DNA of 64,000 nt from Thermohalobaculum sp963822985. GTDB lineage: Bacteria > Pseudomonadota > Alphaproteobacteria > Rhodobacterales > Rhodobacteraceae. The notes beneath the pieces were generated by a model. It was not told the origin of the DNA, searched no databases, and saw only the letters and a program-made list of their open reading frames with translations. The stretch is from assembly GCA_963822985.1 (NCBI GenBank), contig CAWGJU010000011.1, positions 62,001 through 126,000 on the forward strand, in the 5' to 3' direction. The position numbers and the translations under genes are program-made. Positions 49,471-58,940 of the stretch are shown here, piece after piece; the stretch's first letter is position 1, and each line of letters begins with the position of its first letter.

Positions 49471-50466
49471 TCAGCGCCCCAGCGCCTCGATCTCGGCCAA
49501 AAGCCGCTCGTCGGCCTCGATGCCCTCCGCGCGGATGCGGGCGGCCGTCTCCTGCCGCCGCCGGCCGGGCAGCCGCGCTTCGCCATTGCCGTCGAAGGCG
49601 GCGGCCAGCGCGGCCATCCGCGCCGCGGCGTCCGTCCCGCCGAGCGCCGCCGGGTCGATGGCGAGCAGCAGCTGCCCAGTGCCGGGCGGCGTCCCCTCGG
49701 CGTCGAAAAAGCTGCCGGCATCGGCGGCGAGCGTCGCGCCGGTCAGCCCGGCCGCCAGCATCTCGACCATCAGCGCCAGCGCCGCCCCCTTGGGCCCGCC
49801 AACGGGCTGCATCATGCCCTTGAGCGCCGCCTTGGCGTCGGTCGTCGGCCGGCCCGCCTCGTCGGTCGCCCAGCCCTCGGGGATCGGCTCCCCCTTTTGC
49901 GCGGCGGCCATGATCTTGCCGCGCGCCACCGTCGAGAGCGACAGGTCGACGACGACCGGCGCGGCGTCCGGCACGGGCGCGGCAAAGGCGACCGGGTTCG
50001 TCCCGAACAGCGCGCGGGTCCCGCCCCAGGGCGCGATCGCCGCCGGCGTGTTGGCGACCATCAGCGCGACCAAGCCCTGCTCGGCCAGCCGCTCGACGAA
50101 CCAGCCCGTCACCCCGGCATGGTGCGAGCGCCGCACCCCCGCCACCGCGACACCTTGCGCGCGCGCCGCCCCCGGCAGCCACTCCATGGCCAGCGCCAGC
50201 GCCGGATAGGCAAAGCCATGGCCCGCATCGACGGTCAGCGCCCCGGGCCGCGTCGCCTCCGCGCGCGGCTCGGCGAAACCGTCCACCTTGCCCGTCAGCG
50301 CCTGCTCGGCATAGCTCGGCACCCGCCGCAGCCCATGCCCCGCCTGGCCTGCGAGTTCCGCCGCCACCAGCGCGTCGGCGACATGGCGCGCGTTCGCCGC
50401 GCAGGTGCGGCACCGCGCCAGCGTCTCCATGACCAGCGCATGCGCATCGCCGATGGCCAGCCTCAT
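49471..50466 (-). CDS. comC: ComC-type (R)-sulfolactate dehydrogenase (Ldh_2 family)
   Basis: Intact 331-residue malate/L-lactate dehydrogenase (Ldh_2) family protein, distinct from Rossmann LDHs. Motifs: AELAGQAGHGLRRVPSYA, GVAVAGVRRSHHAGVTGWFV with the active-site His, LFGTNPVAFAAP, KAALKGMMQPVGGPKGAALAL and EARLPGRRRQE. ComC oxidises or reduces (R)-sulfolactate/sulfopyruvate with NAD(P). Position after slcC (ATGA overlap) and suyB supports this over malate or ureidoglycolate dehydrogenase. In the known Chromohalobacter scheme, ComC and SlcC together convert (S)- to (R)-sulfolactate through sulfopyruvate. Confidence 0.82.
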   Translation of the reverse strand: MRLAIGDAHALVMETLARCRTCAANARHVADALVAAELAGQAGHGLRRVPSYAEQALTGKVDGFAEPRAEATRPGALTVDAGHGFAYPALALAMEWLPGAARAQGVAVAGVRRSHHAGVTGWFVERLAEQGLVALMVANTPAAIAPWGGTRALFGTNPVAFAAPVPDAAPVVVDLSLSTVARGKIMAAAQKGEPIPEGWATDEAGRPTTDAKAALKGMMQPVGGPKGAALALMVEMLAAGLTGATLAADAGSFFDAEGTPPGTGQLLLAIDPAALGGTDAAARMAALAAAFDGNGEARLPGRRRQETAARIRAEGIEADERLLAEIEALGR

Positions 50467-51397
50467 CGGTCGCCCTCCAGCCGCGCCAGCACCCGGTCGG
50501 CGACCAGCGCCGAGACGCGGACGTTCAACTCGCTCGGTCAGGCCCGGCGATATGCGGCGTCAGGATCAGGTTCGGGCAGCCGGCAAAGACCTCGCCCGCC
50601 TCGGCGCCCAGCGGCTCGGCCGCGAAGACGTCGAGCGCGGCGCCGCCCAGATGCCCCTCGCGCAGCGCGTCGGCGACCGCCGCCTCCTCCACCACGCCGC
50701 CGCGCGCGGCGTTGATCAGGATCGAGCCCTTCCGCATCGAGGCGATCTCCAGATACCCCAGCATGTCGCGCGTCTCGCCGGTCAGCGGCACATGCAGGCT
50801 GACGACGTCGGCGCGCGCGAGCAGCCGCTCCAGCGGCACGTTCTCGGCATCGGCCCAGGCGGGGTCGGCGGCGGGCAGGAACGGGTCCGTCGCGATCACC
50901 CGCATGCCCAGGGCCGCGGCGCGCCGCGCCACCTCGCGGGCGATCGCGCCGAAGCCGATCAGGCCCAGCACGCGCCCCTGCGCCTCGCGCCCCATCAGCC
51001 GCTGGCGCGGCCAGCCGCCGGCCGCCACCTCCGTCGTCGCATCGATAGGCGCCGCGCAGCAGGATCAGCATCGTCGCGATGACGTACTCGGCGACGCTGA
51101 CATCGTTGGCGCCCGTCGCCGGGTAGACGTCGATGCCGCGCCGCTCGCATTCGCGGCCGTCGATGTTATCGAGCCCGACGCCCAGGCGCCCGACGCATTC
51201 CAGCCGCCCGGCCGCCGCCAGCAGCGGCCCGCGCACCTGCGTCCGGTTGCGCACGATCAGCGCGCGCGCCTCGGCGACCAGCTCGGCCAGCCGCTCCGGC
51301 CGATCGACCAGCTCGGGGTCGTAGAGCGTCCGGTGCGCGCCGCCAGCCGCTGGACGGCCGCCTCCTCCATGAACTCGGTGATGACGATCTCGGCCAT
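50463..51397 (-). CDS. slcC: SlcC-type (S)-sulfolactate dehydrogenase (D-2-hydroxyacid family)
   Basis: About 311 residues of the D-isomer specific 2-hydroxyacid dehydrogenase family. Seen: ALIVRNRTQVRGPLLAAAG, GRLGVGLDNIDGRECERRGI, the NAD loop GLIGFGAIAREVARRAA, the Arg motif INAARGGVVEEAAV and the His motif ILTPHIAGLT. Frame shifts near 51355, 51040 and 50530. Family members include SerA, but the operon with suyB, suyA and comC identifies it as the likely (S)-sulfolactate dehydrogenase making sulfopyruvate. ATG at 51397 begins EIVITEFMEEAAV. Its stop overlaps comC. Confidence 0.82.
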
Positions 51398-51517
51398 GCT
51401 CAGCCGTGGTGCGCCCGACAGCCGTCTTGTCGGCGGGGCTCCTCCCGAGGGGGAGGGGAGGCGCCTCCCTCGTCCGCCGTGCCCAGGGGCGCTGGCGGCG
51501 CGGCCATGATAGCCCCC

Positions 51518-52699
51518 TCAGGCACTGCGGTAGAGCTTGGTCATGACGAACTCGCGGTGGCCGAGTGCCTCGGCCGCGGTCGCCCTGCCATTCGCCGTGC
51601 GGGCGATCATCTCGATCAGCGCGTCGCCCGCCTGCTCGATCGTCATCTCGCGCGTCAGGATGCCTGTCACGTCCACGTCGATATGCTCGGACATGGTGCG
51701 CAGGGTCCGCGGATTGGCCGAGATCTTGATCACGGGCACGATCGGGTTGCCGACCACGTTGCCCTGGCCCGTCGGGAAGGTGTGGATCACATAGCCCGCC
51801 GCCGCCATCAGCGTGACGCACTCGGCCGCCGCCGAGGACGTGTCCATGAAGTAGAGCCCCGGCCCCTTGGCCGGCGGCTCGGCCGGGCCCATCGCGTCGA
51901 TATAGGCGCTCGTCTTGCCGATCTTCTCCAAATTGCCGAGCGCCTTTTCCTCGATGGTCGTCAGCCCGCCGAGGATGTTGCCCTTGGTCGGCTGGCTGTC
52001 GCTGAGGTCGGAGGTCTTGTGGGGCTCGATCACCTCGTCCTGATAGGCTTGGAAAATCGCCATGAACTTCTCGCCGGCCTCCGGCGTCGCGGCGCGGCCC
52101 TTGCAGATGTGCTCGGCCCCGGTGATCTCGGAGGTCTCGCCGAAGCAGCCATAGATGCCCAGCGGCAGCAGCTTGTCGTACATGTTGCCGACCGTCGGGC
52201 AACTGCCCAGCCCCGTCGTCGTGTCCGACTCGCCGCATTTGGTCGAGATCCACAAATCGCTGACCGGGCAGGGCTCCTTCTGCAGCTCGGTCGCCAAGTG
52301 GACGAACTCCTTGGCCTTCCAGCTGGCCTTGCGGATCGTCTCGAAGTCGCCGTTCTGCTCGATCGAAAAGCCGGCCACCGGCTTGCCCGTCGCGGCGATA
52401 CCGTCGGCAATCACCTTGGTCCACTCGGGCTCGATGCCGATGACGATGCAGGCGGCGACGTTGGGGTTGGCGCCCGTGCCGATCATCGTGCGGAAGTGCA
52501 GGTCGAGGTCCTCGCCGAACTGCAGCCGGCCATAGGAGTGCGGCAGCGCCATCGTGCCCTTGACGTTGTTGCCCACCGCCTCGCAGGCGGCGTTGCTGAT
52601 ATCGTCGACCGGCAGGATGGCGACGTGGTTGCGCACGCCGACCCGACCGTTCTCGCGCCGCCAGGCGTTGACCGTCGCGTTCGCTGCATCGAAAGCCAT
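51518..52699 (-). CDS. suyB: (R)-sulfolactate sulfo-lyase subunit beta SuyB
   Basis: Intact 393-residue protein of the altronate dehydratase/UxaA family. It starts GYRRENGRVGVRNH-type: AWRRENGRVGVRNHVAILPV, with PHSYGRLQFGEDLDLHFRT, STKCGESDTTTGLGSCPTVG (conserved Cys likely for the iron site), DTSSAAAECVTLMAAAGYVI and FPTGQGNVVGNPIVPVIKI. With SuyA it cleaves (R)-3-sulfolactate to pyruvate and sulfite. The presence of a SuyA homologue upstream and sulfolactate dehydrogenases downstream argues against a sugar-acid dehydratase. The following 120 bp to slcC contain GC-rich palindromes (GAGGCGCCTC) but no gene. Confidence 0.9.
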   Translation of the reverse strand: MAFDAANATVNAWRRENGRVGVRNHVAILPVDDISNAACEAVGNNVKGTMALPHSYGRLQFGEDLDLHFRTMIGTGANPNVAACIVIGIEPEWTKVIADGIAATGKPVAGFSIEQNGDFETIRKASWKAKEFVHLATELQKEPCPVSDLWISTKCGESDTTTGLGSCPTVGNMYDKLLPLGIYGCFGETSEITGAEHICKGRAATPEAGEKFMAIFQAYQDEVIEPHKTSDLSDSQPTKGNILGGLTTIEEKALGNLEKIGKTSAYIDAMGPAEPPAKGPGLYFMDTSSAAAECVTLMAAAGYVIHTFPTGQGNVVGNPIVPVIKISANPRTLRTMSEHIDVDVTGILTREMTIEQAGDALIEMIARTANGRATAAEALGHREFVMTKLYRSA

Positions 52700-52733
52700 A
52701 GGAAAGCCTCACATTTCAGACGAGCGGAGCCGG

Positions 52734-53193
52734 TCAGATGGGCGGGCCGGTGAACTCCAGATCGTATTTCCGCGCGATCTCGCTAATGCGGTCCATGTCC
52801 TTGTCCGGGTCCAGCCCTTCGGCCTCGCGGAAGAAGCCGACGCCCCGCCCGGGGATCAGCTGCACCAGCACGCGCGCCGTGCCGGGGCCGAGCCCCTTGA
52901 AGCTGTGCTCGGCACGCTGCGGGATCAGCACGCTGCCGCCGGGGCCGACCTCGGCGTCGCGGCCCGAGCAGCGGAAGCGCACCCGGCCCTCGAGCACGAC
53001 GAACAGCTCCTGCGCGTCGTGGTGGACGTGCAGCGGCGGGCCGACGCCCTCCGGGATCTGCTCCTCCCACAGCGCGAAGGTGCCGCCCGTGTCCTCCGGC
53101 GTCAGCCGGATGTGGCGGCGCAGGAAGGCGTGGTTCTGGCTGGCCCTCGCCGGCCCCGTGCACGACGGCCTGCGGCCCCAGCACGCTGCTCAT
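52734..53193 (-). CDS. Cupin-domain protein within the sulfolactate operon
   Basis: About 153 residues read across frame shifts near 53155 and 53000-53050. After an N-terminal strand (RRHIRLTPEDTGGTFALWEE), the cupin motif 1 region PPLHVHHDAQELFVVLEGRV and motif 2 SVLIPQRAEHSFKGLG give the metal site (His-His-Glu and His). The C-terminus FFREAEGLDPDKDMDRI is family-like for small cupins with a tail that folds over the barrel. It lies between suyA (5 bases upstream) and suyB. Its function is unknown: a sensor, an auxiliary isomerase, or a sulfite-handling enzyme are all possible. Confidence 0.75.
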
Positions 53194-53198
53194 GCGCC

Positions 53199-53487
53199 TC
53201 ACCATCGCTTGGTCTTGAGATTGTGCACGTGGACGTGCCCGCCCTGCTCGGCCTCGGCGACCATCCGGCCGATGTCCTCGCCGTACTTGATCGACCGTGT
53301 CGCCGGCCTTCAGCGGCTTCAGCGCCACCTTGTGCCCGATCGGGATGTCCGCCTTCGCGGTCAGCCGGAAATCCGAATTGTCGTGCGTGACGACGCCCAG
53401 CATCTCGGTCCCGGCCGTCAGCCCCTCGACCACAACGACGCCGACATTGTCGTCAGGGTGATGCACCAGCAGGTGCGGTGCCGGCAT
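53199..53487 (-). CDS. suyA: (R)-sulfolactate sulfo-lyase subunit alpha SuyA
   Basis: About 96 residues, small SAF-domain-like subunit. It reads PHLLVHHPDDNVGVVVVEGL, then DFRLTAKADIPIGHKVALK, a frame shift near 53295, and IKYGEDIGRM ending HVHVHNLKTKRW. This matches SuyA, including the VHVHNLKTKRW end. SAF domains correspond to the N-terminal part of UxaA, here a separate subunit. With SuyB it releases sulfite from sulfolactate. First gene of the suyA-cupin-suyB-slcC-comC operon; 94 bases separate it from the caspase-like gene's stop. Confidence 0.9.
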
Positions 53488-53581
53488 GAGCGCTCTCCCC
53501 GTGTTTCGCCGGACAATAGGCGAGGCTCCGGGGCCTGTCGAGACCCCGGAGAAAGATGCGAGAAAGACGCCCGGCACCGCC

Positions 53582-55503
53582 CTATTGCGACTGCTGGGTG
53601 CTCCCGCCGAGCGACTCGATCAGCCCGCGGACCACGTCGGTGCCCTCGGTGATCAGCGCGCCCTGCTGCGCCTGGTTCGTCTCCTGCACGATGCCGACTA
53701 CGGTCTGGCGGTCGAGATAGCCGGTCGGCTGGATGCCGCGGCTGGCCTGGTACGCCTCCATCGGCGCCGCGCGTGCGCTCGTCGAACTGGCCGTCAATCG
53801 GCCCCGGCTCGAAGCCGAGCGAGCGCAGCCGCTGCTCGACCGACTGCCGGTCGCGCGTGTTCAGCCCCAGCGCCGTCTCGCCCCGTTCTGCGCCGCTCGG
53901 CTGTGCCGCTCCGCTCTGCTGGCCCGGCGCGATCTGCCCGCTCTGCTGAGACCCGCTCCGCGGCTGGGCGCTGGCCGTGGCCTCGATCTCCTCCAGCCGC
54001 GCCCGTGCCTCGTCGCGCCAGACGCCCTGCGGATAGGCGGACAGATAGGCGCGATAGGCGCTCGAGCGGTATCGGCCCGGCGCGCCTGCCTGGAACTGCG
54101 CGGCGCTCGTCGCTCAGCTGCCGGTCCGTCTGGGCATCGGCCATGGAGTCGAGCGCCGCGCGAGCCTCGGCTGCGTGCAGGCCCTGCGGATAGCGCGCGA
54201 GATAGGCGCGATAGCCGGCCGCTGTGCCATCGGCGCCCGTCGCCGCCCAATAGCCGTTGTCCTCGGCTTCGGCGACGCGCCGCTGCTCGGCCTCGCGCTC
54301 GCGTTGGGCGGCCAGCGCCTGCTCGCCCGCCGCCGACAGGCGGTCGAGGCTCGCGCGGCTCAGATAGCCGGTCGCCGCCGAACCCCTGCGTGCGCTGCCA
54401 GTTGCGCAGCGCCTCGCGCGTGTTCGGGCCCATCACGCCGTCGACGCTGCCCGGCTCGAAGCCCGTCGCGCGCAGCCATTGCTGCACCTGCCGGATGCGG
54501 TCCGGGCCGAAGGTTCAGGGCCTCCTCGCCCTGCGACTCCGGATTGGCCTGCCCGCTGCGCCGCGCTGCCCGTCTGCTGGCCCGTCTGCTGGCCGCTCCT
54601 GCGCTTCCGCCTCGCTGTCGAGCCGGTCGCGGGCGAACTCGGCGAAGACGCCGTCCGGATAGCGGTCGAGATATGCGCGATAATCCTCGGCGTTGCCCGG
54701 AGCGCTCGGCCGTCCGCCAATAGGCGAGCTCGATCTCCTGCTCGAGATCGCTGCCCTGCTCGGCCCGGGCTCGGCTCGGGCTGCGGCGCGAGGACGAGCG
54801 CCGTCCTGCCGGTTCGCCGCCGTGACCCAGAGTCGGCGCAGCCGACCTCGTCGGCCGTCGCCATCACCTCGGCGCCGGGCGCCAGGAAGCGGTCGACGAC
54901 CGCCGCGCGAAAGGGCTGTCGCGGTCGGGCGAGCGGCGGATCGCCTGCCCCGGCGGCGCGGCCGAGACGATGACGACGCCCTCGGGGGCGCCTCGATCGA
55001 GGCGAGCCCCGGCTCGACGAAGGGCGTCGGCGAGAACCCGTCGAGCTGGGCGCCGTCGATGAAGACGACGCCCTGCGTCCGAGGCCATCCTCGGCGATGC
55101 GCAGCACCAGCTCGAGCGGCACCCCGTCGAACAGCACCTGCGACCAGCGAACCCGTCTGCCTGGTCGATCGGCGCCAGATAGGTGCGCCCGCCGGTGCGC
55201 AGCGCATGGCCGGAATAGTAGATCAGGACGTCCTCGGCGCCCGCCGCGGTCTCGGCAAAGCTGTTCAGCGCCTCGCGCATCTCGGCGCGGTCGAGGTCGA
55301 CCGAGACGCTGACCTCCCAGCCCGCCTGCGCGCAGCGCCTCGGCGACCGAGCGCACGTCGCGCACCGCCGTCTGCGCCTCGGGCGCGTTCTGATAGGCGC
55401 CGTTGCCGATCAGCAGCGCCTGGCGCTCCTGCGCCGCCGGCCATGCCCGCGCCGCGCCAGCCGCGAGGATCAGCGCCATTCCGGCTGCCAGCACTCGCTT
55501 CAT
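53582..55503 (-). CDS. Caspase-fold pseudoprotease with two peptidoglycan-binding-like domains
   Basis: About 640 residues, heavily frame-shifted. A signal peptide (AGMALILAAGAARAW) is followed by a caspase p20 fold: QALLIGNGAYQNAPEAQTA, EVSVSVDLDRAEMREALNSF and VLIYYSGHALRTGGRTYLAP with the catalytic His. Where active metacaspases have DAC, this reads GVVFIDGAQLDGF, so the catalytic Cys is absent. Next come repeats of the form YRAYLDRYPDGVFAEFARDR (three, at about 54650, 54200 and 54020), and two peptidoglycan-binding-like modules: VQQWLRATGFEPGSVDGVMG and EQRLRSLGFEPGPIDGQF. A likely periplasmic envelope protein; function unknown. Confidence 0.75.
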
Positions 55504-55597
55504 CGCTCTCTCTCCTAAGCAATCGCGTCCGCACTCGTGTATCTAACGCCGCTGGCCGAGCGCTTCCGTTCGTCGGGAGGCGGGGTCGGCGGGCGGA

Positions 55598-56612
55598 TCA
55601 GCGGCTGCGCGGCTCCTGCCGCCAGGACTTCAGCGCGCGCAGCACGACGCCCGAGGCGTTCGGCCGGGCGATCTCGGCGAAGGGCATCGGCCGGCAGACA
55701 TCCATGGCGGCGACGCCGACCCGCGCCGTCAGCGCGCCGTTCACCGCGCCCTCGCCGAAGCGACGCGAGAGCCTGGCCAGCATGTGGCCGCCGATCAGCG
55801 GCCCGAGCATGTCGTCGGCGACCGCCACCGCCCCCGTCGCGATCAGATGCGCGGCGACCGCGCGCAGCAGCCGCCACGAGCCGAGCCAGCCGGCGCGCCC
55901 GCCATAGATCTCGGCGATCTCGCGCAGCATGCGCAGGTTGCGCGTCAGCGCGACGGCACGTCGATCAGCGCCAGCGGGATCATTGCCGTCGAGGTCGCCA
56001 CGTCCCGGCTGGCGCGCATGATGGCGGCCTCGGCGGCGGCGTCGAGCGGCGCCATCAGCGTCTGCTCGGCAATGGCCAGCCGCGCCGGCGACATCGGGCG
56101 TGTCGGCGGCGGCCTCGGCCAGCCGCTGGCGGCCCCAGGCGAGGTCGGGCCGGCCGCGATAGAGCGTGTCGAGGCCGCGTTCAGCAGCGCCTCGGTGGCC
56201 GCGGGCGAGCCGGTCTCGCGCGCCTCGACGGCACGCGCCCGCAGCGTCTCGATGCGGCCGAGCCGGGCCAGCGCCGCCAATTCGCGCAGGCAGATCGCCG
56301 CCAGCACGACGCCCGAGCGCGACCAGCAGCGCCAGCCCGACCGAGCCGAGCAGCGGGTTGCGCTGCGAAAAGCGCCGCGACGAATTCGGTCAGCGCGACG
56401 CCCAGCACCAGCGACAGCAGCGCGCCCGCAGCGCCAGGAAGCGCGCTGCCGAGCCCCCAGCGCCGCCCGCGCGCGGCGAATGCCAGCGCCTTCTCGGCCG
56501 CCGGCGGCGCCGGGATCGTCGAGCGGCGGCGCCTCGGCCGGGCTCGGCGCCTCGGGCAGCGCGGTCTGGTCGACCTCGAGGATCAGCGGCCCGTGCGGAG
56601 GTCGCGTTTCAT
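55598..56612 (-). CDS. YcjF-like membrane protein (TIGR01620, DUF697)
   Basis: About 338 residues across frame shifts near 56585, 56520, 56430, 56340, 56170, 56100 and 55960. Membrane helices GAAGALLSLVLGVALTEFVAAL and VVLAAICLRELAALARL are followed by a DUF697 region MLREIAEIYGGRAGWLGSWR and VAAHLIATGAVAVADDMLGP. It ends RALKSWRQEPRSR. The start at 56612 begins KRDLRTGP-LILEVD. In E. coli YcjF follows ycjX in the phage-shock regulon; here ycjX is immediately upstream with 13 bases between. Confidence 0.75.
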
Positions 56613-56625
56613 TGCCAATGGGCGG

Positions 56626-58079
56626 TCACTCCAGCCTGTCGCCGACCAGGAACTCGATCGCCCGGTCCAGCCGGATATGCGGCGGCCCGTCGTCACCGCC
56701 CTGGCCGCCCGCCGACCAGCGGGGCGGGGCGAAGGTCGGCCGCGCGAAATCGGCGCCGTCCCACAGCGCGGGCGCCTCGCCGGGCTTGCCCGGGCCGGCC
56801 TGGGCCAGCAGCGCCGGCACGTCCTCGGGCAGCCGGCCGGGGAACAGCGCCACCTCCTTGCCGTCCGCGGCGCGGCGGCCGCGCACGACGCCGATCTGCC
56901 GCCCGTCATGCGCGATCGTCTGCTCGGCGCTGGCGCGCACGGCGGCGATCGCCATGGCGGCGGTCTCGGCGCCGCGGTACTGCGCCCGCCGCGCCGCCTC
57001 GGCCAGCATCGCCTCGACCAGCCGCGTCAGCGCGGGATGCTGCTCGTGGTGCAGATGGTCGGCCTTGGAGGCGACGAACAGCAGCCGGTCGATGCGCCGG
57101 CCGCCCAGCACGCGGTCGAGCCAGCTGTTCTCGCCATGCCGGAAGCAGGCGAGCGTCGCCGCCATGGCCTGCGTCAGGTCGCCGAGCGCGCGCGGCCCCG
57201 ACGCAAGCGCGCCCAGCGCGTCGACCAGCACGACCTGCCGGTCCAGCCTGGCGAAATGGTTGCGGAAGAACGGCCGCACGACGACGCGCTTGTACGCCTC
57301 GAACCGCCGCTCGAACTCGCCCCACAACGTGCCGCGCCCGGCGCGCGCCGGCCGCGGCAAGCGGCGCGAAGGTCAGCGCCGGCGAGCCTTCCAGCTCGCC
57401 CGGCATCAGGAACCGCCCCGGCGCGAAGGACGACAGGCCCGCCGCCCGCGCATGCGCCAGATAGGCGCGATAGCGCTCGGCCAGCCCCGCGGCGACCGGC
57501 TCGTCGAGCGGCCCGCCCGGGTCGATCTCGGGCAGCCGCTCGGTATAGACGCGCGCGGCCTCGGCGCGCGCCGGGCTCTCGGCCGCGGCCAGCGCCTCGG
57601 CCGACCAATCGCCATAGGATTTGTCCAGCAGAGGCAGGTCGAGCAGCCACTCGCCTGGATAGTCGACGATGTCGAGATGCAGCGTGCGCACGCCCGTGAG
57701 GAACGAGAAGACGCCGCCCGGCTGCACCTTCATCGACAGGCGCAGCTGGCTGATCTGCCGCGTCGACTCGGGCCAGTGCGGCTCCGGCCCCGTCAGCGCC
57801 GCCGAGATGCTCCTCATAGGCAAAGCGCGGCACCTCGGGGTCTGGCTGCGGCTGCAGCATGGCGGCGAGGATGCGCCCCTCGGCCTCGGCTTTCAGCAGG
57901 CGCATGCGGCCGCGGTGCAGCAGGCTCGCGACCAGCGCGGTGATGAACACAGTCTTGCCCGCACCCGAAAGGCCCGGTGACGCCGATCCGCAGCACCGGC
58001 TCGAAAATCTCGTCCCATGCCGCGGCGCGCCCGGTCGATGCCCGCCCAGCAGGTCGTCAGCCAAGTCGCCGATGCCCAA
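56626..58079 (-). CDS. ycjX: YcjX-like P-loop GTPase (DUF463)
   Basis: About 485 residues. Walker A is GLSGAGKTVFITALV, an early DYPGEWLLDLPLL motif serves as the G3/Walker B region, and SKADHLHHEQHPALTRL is the G4-like motif; MLQPQPDPEVPRFAYEEHL and RPFFRNHFARLDRQVVLVD are family blocks. Frame shifts near 57990, 57810 and 57355. The start is uncertain: a TTG at 58079 gives the family beginning GIGDLADDLLGG, but an upstream in-frame ATG exists. YcjX is conserved with YcjF and responds to envelope stress in enterobacteria. Confidence 0.85.
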
Positions 58080-58186
58080 CCGCCACTCTCCCGTGCCTCG
58101 CGCCGCCCTATATGCGGGCCGACCCAAGGCCCCGCAATGGAGGCAACGCCTTGCCGGCGGCAAGGCCTTTGCGGCAGGCAGGCGCC

Positions 58187-58940
58187 ATGCCGCGCTTCAA
58201 GCTGACGCTCGAATACCATGGCGGGCCGTTCGTCGGCTGGCAGCGGCAGGCGACCGGGCCGTCGGTGCAGGCGGCGCTCGAGGCGGCGCTGGCGCGGCTC
58301 GGCGAGGCGGCGACGGTGACCGGCGCGGGCCGCACCGATGCCGGCGTGCACGCGTTGGGCCAGGTGGCGCATGCCGACCTCGGCCGCGACTGGCAGCCCT
58401 TCCGGCTGGCCGAGGCGATGAACCACCATTTGCGGCCCGCCCCGGTCGCCGTGCTGGCGGCCGAGCGGGTGGCGGACGATTTCCACGCCCGCTTCGGCGC
58501 GGTCCGCCGGCACTACGTATATCGCATCATCTGCCGGCGCGCGCCGCTGACGCTGCAGGCGGGGCTCGCCTGGCGCATCGGCTACGCCCTCGACGTGGAC
58601 GCGATGCGCGAGGCCGCGGCGGCGCTGACCGGCCGGCACGACTTCACGACCTTCCGCTCGGCGCAGTGCCAGGCGGCTCTCGCCCGTCAAGACGCTCGAT
58701 ACCATCGAGATCGAGCGCACTGGGCCTTCGGGCGAAGAGATCGCCATCCGCCTTCGCGCCCGCAGCTTCCTACACAACCAGGTGCGAAGCATCGTCGGCA
58801 CGTTCGAGCGCGTCGGCGCCGGCCGTTGGCCTGCCGCCCGCGTCGCCGAGGCGCTCGCCGCGCGCGACCGCGCGGCCTGCGGCCCCGTCGCGCCGCCGGA
58901 CGGGCTCTATCTCACCGCCGTCGAGTACACCGCCGACTAA
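58187..58940 (+). CDS. truA: tRNA pseudouridine(38-40) synthase TruA
   Basis: About 251 residues. Start MPRFKLTLEYHGGPFVGWQR and the catalytic Asp motif GAGRTDAGVHALGQVAH are diagnostic, with RRHYVYRIICRRAPL, FTTFRSAQCQA and the C-terminal FLHNQVRSIVGTFERVGAG. One frame shift near 58680. It isomerises uridines in the anticodon arm of tRNAs. The divergent ycjX start lies 108 bases upstream, and the stop overlaps the convergent baeRF gene by four bases. fmt, its common neighbour, is not here. Confidence 0.93.

Noticed and set aside
50463..51397. slcC as phosphoglycerate dehydrogenase SerA
   Set aside because: It lacks a C-terminal ACT domain, and the operon context with suyAB and comC fits sulfolactate dehydrogenase.
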